Assembly (NCBI GenBank): GCA_963921825.1
Contig: OY997591.1
Location: 56,645,031-56,709,030, forward strand
DNA length: 64,000 nucleotides
From: Erodium maritimum
Lineage: Eukaryota; Streptophyta; Magnoliopsida; Geraniales; Geraniaceae
Direction: 5' to 3'
A program made the position numbers and the translations under genes. Positions 20,767 through 31,293 of the stretch are shown here, one piece after another. The notes below the pieces were generated by a model. That model had not been told where the DNA came from. It did no database searches and saw only the letters and a list, made by a program, of their open reading frames with translations. Each line of letters begins with the position of its first letter. Within the stretch, counting starts at the first letter, position 1.

Positions 20767-21134
20767 AGTCAGCTGCTTTCAAAAAAAATTGGTTTCGTTG
20801 TGTGGTTAGGGTTGTTGTTACGTGACTTGGTGCACGTTCGTGCGGTTATTTGAGGTTTCCTTCACGTGAGTGGGTTATTCGAGTTTTCCCTCGCGTGAAC
20901 GGGTGGTTTAAGGTTCCCTTCACGTGAGTGGGTTGTTTGAGGTTTCCTATGTGATCGGGTAGTTGGGGTATTAAGGTTGTGAGCAATAGTGATTCGCTGA
21001 ATTGAGAACATAATCCCCGTTTCGAGGTTTCCCTTACGTAAGAGGGTATTTGAGGTATTAATGGCTTGAGTAGTGTGACGTTTTGGTATCAGTTTTTGAG
21101 GTAGTGGTTTTCCCTGATTAGATGGATAAGTCGT

Positions 21135-21245
21135 TAGTGCTTTACTAGTATGCCATAATCGAACGGGTGTCCGTGGAGGTGAGCAGAACGCTCATCCTCT
21201 TTACTACTTTTCCCGCAAGGGACGAGTAGCGAATACTGGTTTGGT
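21135..21245 (+). repeat. LTR-like segment inside gypsy B internal region
   Basis: AGTATGCCATAATCG, TCCGTGGAGGTGAGCAGAACG, CTCATCCTC and CTACTTTTCCCGCAAGG parallel, in order, the LTR block at 19553-19622 that includes the GAGCG/GCTC stem. It lies between the gag-region repeats and protease. This suggests that much of gag was replaced or deleted by recombination with LTR sequence. Confidence 0.6.
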
Positions 21246-21342
21246 TGCGGAAAGTTATAAGTAAATGCATAGAGGACCGTGTGGGGGTTGCACTAGACCT
21301 TACCGGAGTGACTAATGGGGTGGTTGTTCGGCCTCTGATTTG

Positions 21343-23009
21343 GGCGTCAGTTTTATTGGATACCGGGGCGTCACACTCGTTTGCTTCGTCGAGTTGTGCT
21401 GAGTTTAGAGCCGTTGAGTCCACCCCTGCATCTGGACACGCCGGTTGGTGGTGGTGTGGTGTTGACTAGGGTATGTCGTGCCTGCGAAGTTAGAGAAGCA
21501 AATTGATACAGGAGGTTCGAGAGGGGGCTCAAGAGCCCTGATGCTGGATCGAGTCCTCACCCCGAGGATTCGGGTATGTTCGGAGTTGGTAAGCACGATA
21601 AAGGTAGAGGAGCGAGGTCTTGGAGAGACCGCGAGGTTCGGCAGCGACTGAGCTTGTGCGTGTATCCGTGGGAAGGATACTTACGAAATGACAACCTTTA
21701 ACATAATCGTGGGAATGGATTGGCTGGCGAAGTGCCGAGCCAATACCGACTGTTACTGGCGACGAGTGACGGTGTCAACAGGCGACCCGAAAGGTTCGTG
21801 TATTCTGGGCAGTAGGAGCGGAGTTCTCCTGTCGGCTTGTCCGCAGTAAAGGAAGTATCGGTCGTGCAGAGCCAAGAGTTACCGTGAGAGGCGTGCGAGT
21901 TCCCCGAGGTCTTCCCTGAGGAATTGAGCGGGTTACCACCAGTTCGTGAGGTGGAGTTCGGGATTGACCTGGTGCCGGGAACGGCAGCGATATCGATGGC
22001 GCCTTACAGGTTCGCCCTAGCCGAGTTGACCGAGCTGAAGAGTCAGCTCGAGTAACTTCGGGAGAGGGGGTTTATCCGGCCGAGCACATCGCCGTGGGGA
22101 GTGCCAACACTCTTCGTGAAGAAGAAGAGTGGAGAGCTTCGGATTTGCATCGACTACCGGAACTGAACCGGGTTACGGTGAAGAACCGATACCCGATGCC
22201 GAGAATTGACGACTTGTTTGACCAGTTGAGAGGGTCGACAGGCTTCTCGAATATCGATCTGCGATCCGGATAATACCAATTGCGAGTCCGAGAGGGGGAC
22301 GTCGCAAGGACTGCATTCCGGACACGCTGTGGGCGTTACGAGTTCTTGGTGATGCCATTTTGACTGACGAACGCACCTGCAACGTTCATGGATCTGATGA
22401 ACATTATATTCCGGCCGTTCTTAGATCAATTGGTGGTGGTGTTTGTGGACGATATCTTGATCTTCTCGTAGGACGAGGCGGCGCATGAGGAACATCTGAG
22501 GGGTGTTCTGACCCTGTTGCGCACACATCAATTATACGCCAACCTGGAGAAGTGCGAGTTTTGGCTCGCTGAGGTAAGATTCCTCTGTCACGTTGTGTCC
22601 CGTGACGGTATATTGGTCGATCCGGCGGTTAAAGACCGCGCAGAGTCAGCAGGTGCTATGCTGACTGACGGCGCCGACCTCTCGAGTCTGCAGTCGGTGA
22701 CCATGTATCCCTGGAGGTGAGTCCGGAGGGTGGACTGGTGCGTTTCAACCGCGGCAGAGGCAAGTTAGCCCCGCGGTGTATCGGGCCTTTCGAGGTCTTG
22801 AGTACGTCATTGAGTGGGCATATGTCGAGGTAACGGGTGATGTCCCGTATAAGGAGAAACCGATGTGGGAAATGGATCCACGAGAGTAGGTCCTGCGCGG
22901 AAAGGTTATCCGCTTAGAACGAGTGCAGTGGCGGCACCACGAGGCTGAGTCGACTCGGGAGCGCAAGGACGAGGTTCGCGCGAAGTACCCCGATCTGTTC
23001 GACTCCTGA
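21343..23009 (+). pseudogene. gypsy B pol remnant: protease, partial RT, chromodomain end
   Basis: The protease keeps LLDTGASHSF (about 21355). Reverse transcriptase runs from [10 protein letters not shown] (about 21910) through [12 protein letters not shown] (about 22440) to GILVDPAV (about 22630), with stops and small frame changes. At about 22630-22650 it jumps directly to the sequence that follows the integrase core, giving VGDH-type sequence, RFNRGRGKLAPR and a chromodomain-like WRHH...YPDLFDS end. RNase H and the integrase D,D,E core are absent. The element could move only if enzymes were supplied in trans. Confidence 0.85.
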
Positions 23010-23042
23010 GGTAAGTCTGTTTTAAATTTCGCGGACAAAATT

Positions 23043-23060
23043 CCTTTAAGGGGGGTAGAT
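23043..23060 (+). other. polypurine tract of gypsy B
   Basis: CCTTTAAGGGGGGTAGAT directly precedes the 3' LTR start. It matches the tract of gypsy A almost exactly. Confidence 0.88.
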
Positions 23061-26000
23061 TGTAAGAACCACTCCCGGTCAACGCCAGTCAAATCGGCGA
23101 AAAACAGGAAAATTTAAAATTTTTGGGCAGACACTTAAAGGAACCTAAATTTGACCCCGAGGGTCATACCGGACTTAAGTTGACCCCGATATCGACCAAA
23201 GTGAGTTCTGGGGGACTCAGGGCAACTTTCTGACCAATTTGGGAAATGTTGACTTTTTGCTGGAAAAGTCAACCGAGCGACGTTTTGGTCCATTCGAGGT
23301 CCGTTTTCGATCCAAAAAGCTTATCCGTCGTCACAGCGGTCTTAGTTGAGCCGTTTCCTTGTAGCCCGTCAAGTTTCGTAATTTCTTGGAAAAAGTACCC
23401 GTTCGGGGCCCGAAACGTCCAAATTTCGCGAATCTGTAAATTATGTGGAACCCACTTGCCACCTGTAAATTATGTGGTGGTGTTAGGTTTTTGAACAAAA
23501 CAAAAGATGAGACTTTGATGGTAGTTTTGTAAATATGTAAAGGTGATGTTAGTTTGGTAATTATGGTAAAAGTGTTTGATTTTGAAACAAAACAAAGGGA
23601 TGGCATGTTAGTCTCGGCCATTTTAACAGAAAAGGAGAGTTGTGTAGAGAGAGAAAGTGGAGAGAAGAAAGAGGAGGAAAAGGAAAAAGAAAGGAGAAAG
23701 GTTAGAGTTTTGTGATTTCCCGACAATCCGACCGACGGATCGTCTCAACGGTTGAAGAATCGAGCTCCCGTCGTCATTTCCTACGGTGAGAACCTATCCG
23801 ATTTTCATTTTGGAACGTTTGAATTTTAGGGTTTGAGTTTAAATGGTTTGATTAAGGTTGGGTTGAGGTTTGGGATTCGTTAGGAACGTTTTGGGGCGAA
23901 AAGAAATGTTTTTCGTTGTGGCCATGTGGGGCCCACGTTTTCGGGCCATGGGTTTTTCGTGTTCGGGTGGTTTTGGACGATCCCCGAATCGTTAATTCAC
24001 ACCCGGAACGAATTTTGGAATTAAATTGTGGAAGTTGGGAATTTCGGGTTTAGAAACTTTAAACGCGAATTAAATTACTCGGAAGTCGGAATTTGATTCC
24101 GTCGAGTGCCTAGGAACCCTTGAATTATTCTAAGACCGTAGAAACGAAAACGGGAATTTTCGGAGCCCCGGAAGGGCGTTTCCAAAACCCGGGCAGATTC
24201 GTCATGTCGGGGAATCGGGTTTTTCCGAGTCCATTATGGACAATGTCGAGTAATTGGGAAGTTTGGGAGTGATCGACATTGTCGGGGTTATTTTTGGGCG
24301 TCAAGTTTATTAAATTCCAGTTTATGTCTGCGAACTTAAAGGTACTTAAAATTGTGTTGTTTTAGATCGTGCTGCAGACAGAGGAAAGGGAAAGCTAGGC
24401 GAGTGATCGAGATCACGCCGGAGCTTGTTAGTGCGCTTTTGGAGAAAGCATACGAGGTAGGGAAAAGTAGCCGGATCTCGGCCCTGATTAGGGAAAGTTA
24501 ACAGTAAAATTGCATGTGACACCGGGGTGTCGTGGGTTAAGTAGGTTTATCGAATATTAGGAAGGCAGGTGACACCGAGTAGTGTCGTATGATACGGGAA
24601 CGTAGCGAACATTAGAAATGCATGTGACACTTAGTAGTGTCGTAGGAGCAGTGAACTTATCGATATTAGAATTACTGGAGGCATATGACCTGCCCGGAGG
24701 TTGTTTGGTTAATTTGTGTCTTGGGTGGCCATGAGAGCCCGTACTTTACTGTAGTGTCTTGGGTGTCCATGAGAGCCTGTACTTTACTGTAGTGTCTTGG
24801 GTGGCCATGAGAGCCCGTGTCTTTACTGTTGGTGTCTTGGGTGGCCATGAGTGCCCGTGGGGTTGTTGAGCCCGTGAGTTACTGTTGGTGTGTCTCGGGA
24901 GGCCGTGAGTGCCCGTGGTGTTGTTGAGCCCGTGTTTTACCGTTGGTGTCTTGGGTGGCCATGAGTGCCTGTGGGGTTGTTGAGATCGTGTTTGACCGTT
25001 GGTGTTTTGGGTGGCCGTGAGTGCCTGTGGGGTTGTTGAGCCCGAGTCTTGACTGTTGGTGTGTCTTGGGTGGCCATGAGTGCCTGTGGAGTGTTGAACC
25101 GGTCTTGTTGCTGTTTGTTGAACTTACTTGTGATTGTGATTGTGGTTACCTGAGGTTGGGGTCCCGCTTTGTCACGCCCCAAATCCGGTTTTGGCCGGAC
25201 TCGAGACGTGACCTAAAACAAACGAGGTAAAAGTAATAAAACTGTAATAAATTCTTTTACAACTGAAAACGAGTCCAAAGTATTTCTCAATAATCCAAAA
25301 ACAGAGGTCAAAACTTGATAAGTAACATAAGGTAAATAAAGTTCAACAATGTGGACCAACACATCTCTAATACAATCCTCAAGTCATCCGGAAGCTCCTG
25401 AGCCTCGAATTCCCCCAAATCTCAAGCATACATGTACACACAGTAAATAAACAAATAGGGGTGAGCTTACGCTCAGTAGGGAAAATCGTAAATGACCTTA
25501 GTCTCCAAGTTTAATATTAAAAGTATTTTAATTCGATGTCACAAAAGTATTTAAAACCCTTAGACCAAAGGATGTAATAAACAAATAAGAAGTAACAATA
25601 TCAATAGTGCATTCTCAAGAATAACGATAACTTCCCAGAGAATAAATGGAGAACATTATAATAAAGTAGAAACCCATCACACTGGGAACAAGTAAATACT
25701 ATTAAGCAAAGAAATGTTATGGAATCCGTTATGATGAAATAACATAGCTTCTCCAAAGCTGACAGTAACTTAAAAGAAGTTCATAATAAATACTTTAACG
25801 GATCAGTAATAGTAAAAATGAGAATAATCAATATCTTGCCAACCACTCGCTTTCTCAAGCCTCCGATCCATGGATAGATTCTGGGATCACCTCGGTTCCC
25901 ACATTCTGATCCAGCAGAGTATCCATATCATATCAGATTTTCCCTCGGTCCAGAGGAAGCACATGCGTCGGGGCACCGGAAACAATCCCAAATGGGCGCT

Positions 26001-29000
26001 TATCATCGGGATTCCCAGAAATGCCTCCAAAGGACCATATGTCATAGGGAACCAAGGTAGTGCTCCACTGGGACGCACATCCTTGGGTGAATCTCAAGTA
26101 ACCATTATATCATCCTACACCGGACTCCTCAACGGTGTAGGTACCATACCGAATCAACAATAATCATTATCTCATCCTACCAATGCCCCGCAGGGTCCAT
26201 AACCAACATCTAGCAGAATCACTAACCAATGCCCCGCAGGGCCCATAACCTGTATCCCGCAGAATCTGCCAATCATCAATAATATCCCGCAGGATCTGCT
26301 CATAATCAATCTATATATCCCGCAGGATCTGCCAATAATCAATAATATCCCGCAATATCCAATAACCAATGCCCTCAGACTCCAATACTCAGTCCATATC
26401 TCGCTGTATCTGTCCAACTCCAACCACCACAACGGCATCGGATTACCCCCCCCCCCCCCCCTGGTGTAGTACCGAACCAAGCAAACAAACAGACAAACCA
26501 ATAAACGAGCATACATTCAAGAATAAGAATAAAGGAACAAGCATTTCATTCATCCATCAAGCAGCACACGTCGGAACACACTTTCATCACAACCCAGACA
26601 ACCAACACCATTTCAAACTTACCGTACACTTACCTGTCACCAACCATCGGTACATCGATCACCTGATTGTACCCCTTTGGCACAACCAGTCATACTCGAT
26701 CATCCGTTCAACCAACAATTATATCAACATAAACACTCAATCAACCAAGTATGCATTCAACCAATCAATCATCATGTGAACGAACAAAATAGCATTCAAT
26801 CATACGAGCTAATCTAGTTTCATTAGACTCTTAAGTTAACCGAGCAATTAGCAACCAAGCATGTGAACCTAGCACACAACTAATCTGAGAGCTCTTCACA
26901 GCCTCTCTACCAGTAAATCAATTTCCCAAGTATTGAAAGCACACTTCACTAATTGTCATTGTCCTAAGCATGCATACTAGACTCATCCATTTATTAGTAA
27001 TTGAAATACGATTATTCTAGTTATTCGCATCCTATAGGCAACTCTAGGACCTTTCCGATTTTATTATCCTAATCATGCATTCTAAGCGTTAAGTAAATAA
27101 TTAAGATTTTCCCTACCTTGGGGTCTTCCTCTAATAAACTCTGATGAACCGCTCGAGTGGTCACCACTTCGTTCTTCACACGGGTTTCCGGATTGGTCTC
27201 CGTCTTCTCGGGCGAAGTCCAAGCTCTCGGGCGAAGATAATCTGAGTTTAATAGATAAAGGTCCAATAAGTCTCGGTGGTCCAAGGATCATCATAATTGC
27301 CCAATTTGTCCTTTTAAAGTCCAATTTTAAGTCCAATAATCAGATTAAATAATTATTTAAATCTGATTTTAAAAACATTTTTAATTGAAACCGGGTTGAC
27401 TCGGATCCGACCCGAAACCCAAACCAGACCCGGTCCAGACCCGGTTCCAGACCCGGAATTGGCCTGACCCGGATTCAGCCGAACCAGGCCTGTCCTGAGG
27501 CCCATTCCAACGGTTCGGTCCAAAGTCCGTATTGTCAGTCTTGGGCCACGGCCCAACCTCACCTTGATTCTGGCCTAAGCCCACCAGCTTCCTAGCCCAT
27601 AAGCCCAACTCGCTCTGTCTGCTTGAGCTTGTCGGCGAGGACTCATCTCCGGCCGCCGGCGGCGGCGTCAGGACACTCGAGAGGAGCGTAGATTTGGTCG
27701 GAATTCACGCCCGAACTCCGGAGAGACGGTGGCAGGGGTGGCGGTGTCAGGAACTCTGTCCAACAGCCTCGTCTTTCAGATCTGGCAAGGAGGAGATTCC
27801 TCGCCGTTGTTGTTCCGGCCGAGTTCTTCCGAGTCCGCACCGCCGTGAGGTTCCGATGGCGTCCTGTGGGTTGAACGGGTCGGGGAGATGAACAGAACGG
27901 ATAAGCTCGTCGTCCGTTCTCGTTTTCTGTCGACGGCGCTCTCGGTTCACGAGCGGTGGTGGAGAACACGGTGGTGGCGATGTCGGTTGGGGGAGGGAGA
28001 GACAGATCTGGGGAAGGGGAAACGAGGACGAGGGCGTGATGGAGGAGGAAGGCCAGCTACGGGTTCGACTCCGGCGAAGCTCGCGAGAGGGAGTGGTGTG
28101 AATTTGAGATGGGAGAGAGAGAATCGAAGAAGAGAGGAGGTGTGGCGCTTCTCGGTTCGCGTGCAATGTCATGTGAAGAAGAAGAGAGTAGGGTTGAGCT
28201 GTGTTTCGCACCAGTGGGCCTGGCTCGCGTGGTTGGGCTGGGCCCGACTCTCTGACCGGCCCAGTACATCCAAAACCCTTCTTCTTTATTTTTTTTTTAT
28301 TTTTCCCTCTCAACCTCCATTTGTTGCAAATTCACCCAAACGTTTCTTAATTCAAAATATTCCCTTTTGAATTAGTGGGGTTTTACACGCTTCATGAAAC
28401 GGGGGTCCTCGAGCGCACGCGTCTGCAAGTTCAGACGGGGTAGGGTGCGCGCCCGTGAGGAAAGGGGTCCTGGCCGCGCGTGCGTGGTTTGGGGTGACAG
28501 GTCGACAGCCTGATCCGACTTTGTGTCGAGGAAAATGCAACAGGTCGACCGCCTGGCCTGACAGGGATCGGTGAAGGGCGTGAGGGAGGTTACTGAGAGG
28601 TTGGAGTGCGATCCTTGGTAATCTTGTTTGGCGTGCGACCCTTAGTGATCTTGGGTGTTGCGTGGTCATCTGTCGTGTCTTTGGAGGAAGTCGTCAATCG
28701 TTGTGTCGGGTCTACATTACGTGTCCGAGTGTTGAGTCGGTTGAGGAAAGTAACAGTGTGTGTGTGTCGGTCGGGTTACTTGAGTTGGGGATAGCGATCC
28801 CCGGTGTTTGGGTTGTTGTTGGTGTTACCGGCATTGTCTGCTAAGTATGCCGTAGTCAGTCTGTTATCCGTGGTGGTGAGCGAACACTCACCCCTAACTA
28901 CTTTTCCTACAGGTACTGGTCGCAGGTTGGACTAGGTGAGCTTCCGAAGCTTGAAGAGCTAGGAGCGGGAGTCCGGGTTTACTTTTGAGTCTAGCGACGT

Positions 29001-29165
29001 ACACTTGTATTTTGTCCGCTTGTGGGACGTACTTTTGAGTTGTAAATAATTATTTTGTTTAAGTAATTGGTGGTTTTAAAGTGATTTATGTAAAAGGTTT
29101 CAAAATGTTTTATTGTTTTAAATGTTCGCGTCCTGAGTTCGGTTTACTGAAATTGGGGCGTGACA
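23061..29165 (+). repeat. 3' LTR of gypsy B, split by solo LTR C
   Basis: LTR blocks 23061-25169 and 28393-29165 sum to about 2.88 kb, close to the 2910-bp 5' LTR. The break falls within GTCCCGCTT|CATGAAACGGG, which is contiguous in the 5' copy (around 19090). Landmarks recur at 23248-23273 (hairpin) and about 28874-28891 (GAGCG stem). Confidence 0.88.
25170..28387 (-). mobile_element. solo LTR of a third gypsy family (C), inverted
   Basis: On the minus strand it runs TGTAAAACCCCAC...GGGGCGTGACA, 3218 bp, flanked by a perfect CGCTT duplication (25165-25169 and 28388-28392). It has the GAGCG/GCTC stem at about 25459-25476, a 30-bp array of ATCCCGCAGGATCTGCC units at about 26200-26370, a C-run at about 26446-26461, the CCTACC-type block at about 27112 and CCAGACCCGGT repeats at about 27410-27460. 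It lacks the paired TTGAC hairpin of A and B. Open frames in its GC-rich part (27640-28260) look fortuitous. Confidence 0.88.
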
Positions 29166-29170
29166 GACGC

Positions 29171-30760
29171 TCCAAACAACGACCTGTCAATCATAAAACG
29201 GGTCACTTGAAGGCCCATTTATGTTTGCGGCCTGCCCGAGACGAAGAAGCTGCCAAGACTTGTGGATCACGGAAAAGGTAAGCCCCAAGATCAACTGGGC
29301 CTTGAACCACAGAAGATCCTGAATTGAGAGATTCGTGAACTAAAGAACCCAAGAATGTGTCCTCATAATCCTCGTACTCTTGAACCGGATTAAGGGAACT
29401 ACCCGCAACGGGAGTGTCATAACCTATAGTTGGTACTAGATTACAAGCTACAGACGAGCCCTTAGACTCTCCAACAGTCGGAAAGTAATACTCCGATTCA
29501 CTTTACTCCAAATTCAGTTGACCTCAAACGTCTGAGGCAAAGTCTTCTATTTGATCTTTCACAAAATCATCAAAAACTACAACTTTATGGCTTACGGCCT
29601 TGAGCAATTTCCAGCGTTGCGCTCTAACCTCTCGTTCTCTACTAATTGATCTAGGCTTTTCTTCGTAAGAACAAGACACTATTTTTTGTTTAGAACGTAA
29701 GCGACATGTGAATTGCTAGAAACATGTGAAGTGTATGGCTAACCCAACAAAAAAAAATTTGGTAAGGGGACTGGAGCAGGCTACCAAGAGACGAAAGCTC
29801 TTCCTTCTAAAGAGACTCGATTCGGAACTCTTATATGTCCAAGGTCGCATATTGAAATAATTTCTGAGATTTTCCCTGACTTTGTCCGTGTCAACAAACA
29901 ATTGGAAATGCCTCTGACTTTTTTAGTCCTCAGGCACTAGATTCCCCCATGACTTGCTACCCACACAAAATTTGGGTTGGGCTACTGGCTGCTTCTGCAA
30001 AACAAACTTTATGTAGAATCGATTTACCCTTAATCTTGCATTTTGGAACCGGCGGGAATTCCACTTGATCCCCTAAGCAAAGATCTGAATTTCTCGACCT
30101 CGTGTAACTCTCTAGATCCTTGTCTTTGACTATCACTTGAGATTTCCAACCACCCGGCACCTCCGAGGTTTCAATACTGTCAACCATAACATGGAACTCC
30201 ATATTTTGAATTATTAAGCTAATCACAGTATGTACTTCCCAGTTTGAAGCTCTTAACAGGATGTAATTTGCATCGAGATTACTTGATTCCTCATCACCTT
30301 CCCTATCGACTATCCGATGACTGAGAAGGATTCTCTAGACCACCCACCAATCGGAACACCGGTTATTTTGACCCAGACCAAAGTGTCGGAGTTAAGTTTG
30401 TGTCATCTGAATAAAAGAGAAAAACTCGGTTACCCAAATACTTAATGTCGACCTGAGCAATCTCATCTTTCAAAAGCTCTGATCTCAATCGCTCCACCGA
30501 AAGATCAACAACTGCTACTCCCAGAACCCCCATAAACTACTCATCTAGTGTATGCAAGAAACCTTTTACAAATTCTTATAGTCTCGACTACAGTTCAACC
30601 AGTGGATGTGAATCAATTCCAAATGCAAGGACAGCCACAAGACAGGAAAACATTGAATATCCAGCCTTCCCTTTTAAACATCACTACACTTTTGCATACT
30701 ATTTCACAATTGTTGATACCACGTTTTATCTATTTCCATTGAGGAGCCATCACCTCCAAG
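29171..30760 (-). pseudogene. LINE 3 ORF1 remnant
   Basis: Minus-strand translation gives ERLRSELLKDE followed by IKYLGNRVFLF (about 30420-30520). This parallels SLIKDELVKAG and LKHFGNRVFML of LINE 1 ORF1. A further open part, 30226-29957, includes VEFPPVPKCKIKGKS. Many stops and frame changes break it. Together with 16713-16949 it forms a LINE interrupted by gypsy B. ORF1 sequence lies next to the 3' end with no ORF2 visible. The 5' limit near 30760 is approximate. Confidence 0.65.
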
Positions 30761-31293
30761 CCCACAATTCCCTTAAAGATGGCTATGTGCAACATATTTA
30801 CTTGGCCTGATACATTTTTGAAAGCCCAACTTTGAAGCATATCAAAGTGTACAAAAACTAACAGATTTCATTATGTCATGTGTTGTAATTTGTAACTCAA
30901 GCAACATAACACATACTTCAAGAATCCATTGTGGTTACTTTCCAAACCCAAAAACTAACACTGGATACAAAGCTCAAGTCATTCCACTGGACAAATTCAA
31001 AGTACAACTTTGATGTATCACTTGGGTTCACAGTTTTGTCCAAGATCAAGAAATATACATATTGTTCTCCTATATACACTAACACTCATCTTATATTTAG
31101 ACATATGTCACAAGTATTTTTCTCAGCATCATCAGTAGCCAAAAGTAAACTGTACAATCAAGTTACCATCCAAAGGAGAAAAAGAAATGAGATTAAAGAA
31201 AAAACTACAAGCCACATCTCCAGGGCACTATCTTCATGAGTGACGTGTTTTTGTGTTGTTCTAAGAATGGCTGTACATAATGAGTTGTGGTAT
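30761..31293. other. 3' flank of the ATG1 gene
   Basis: AT-rich sequence between the LINE 3 remnant and the ATG1 stop codon. It probably includes the 3' UTR. No distinct polyadenylation signal was assigned. Confidence 0.4.

Larger units (their letters stand above)
16955..29165 (+). mobile_element. gypsy element family B, complete but internally deleted
   Basis: LTRs at 16955-19864 and 23061-29165 both start TGTAAGAACCACTCCCGG and end GGGGCGTGACA. Flanking 5-mers GACGT (16950-16954) and GACGC (29166-29170) form a target duplication with one transition. A methionine-type PBS and a polypurine tract abut the LTRs. The internal domain is only about 3.2 kb because RNase H and the integrase core are missing. 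The LTRs differ by only a few bases per hundred by eye, so the insertion is fairly recent. It sits inside LINE 3 and carries solo LTR C in its 3' LTR. Confidence 0.9.

Noticed and set aside
26369-26779. Open frame of 136 codons on the plus strand
   Set aside because: It is antisense within solo LTR C, crosses a poly-C run and is low complexity.
27640-28370. GC-rich open frames inside solo LTR C, both strands
   Set aside because: They lie within an LTR bounded by a perfect CGCTT duplication. No domain is seen, and open frames are expected by chance at this base composition.
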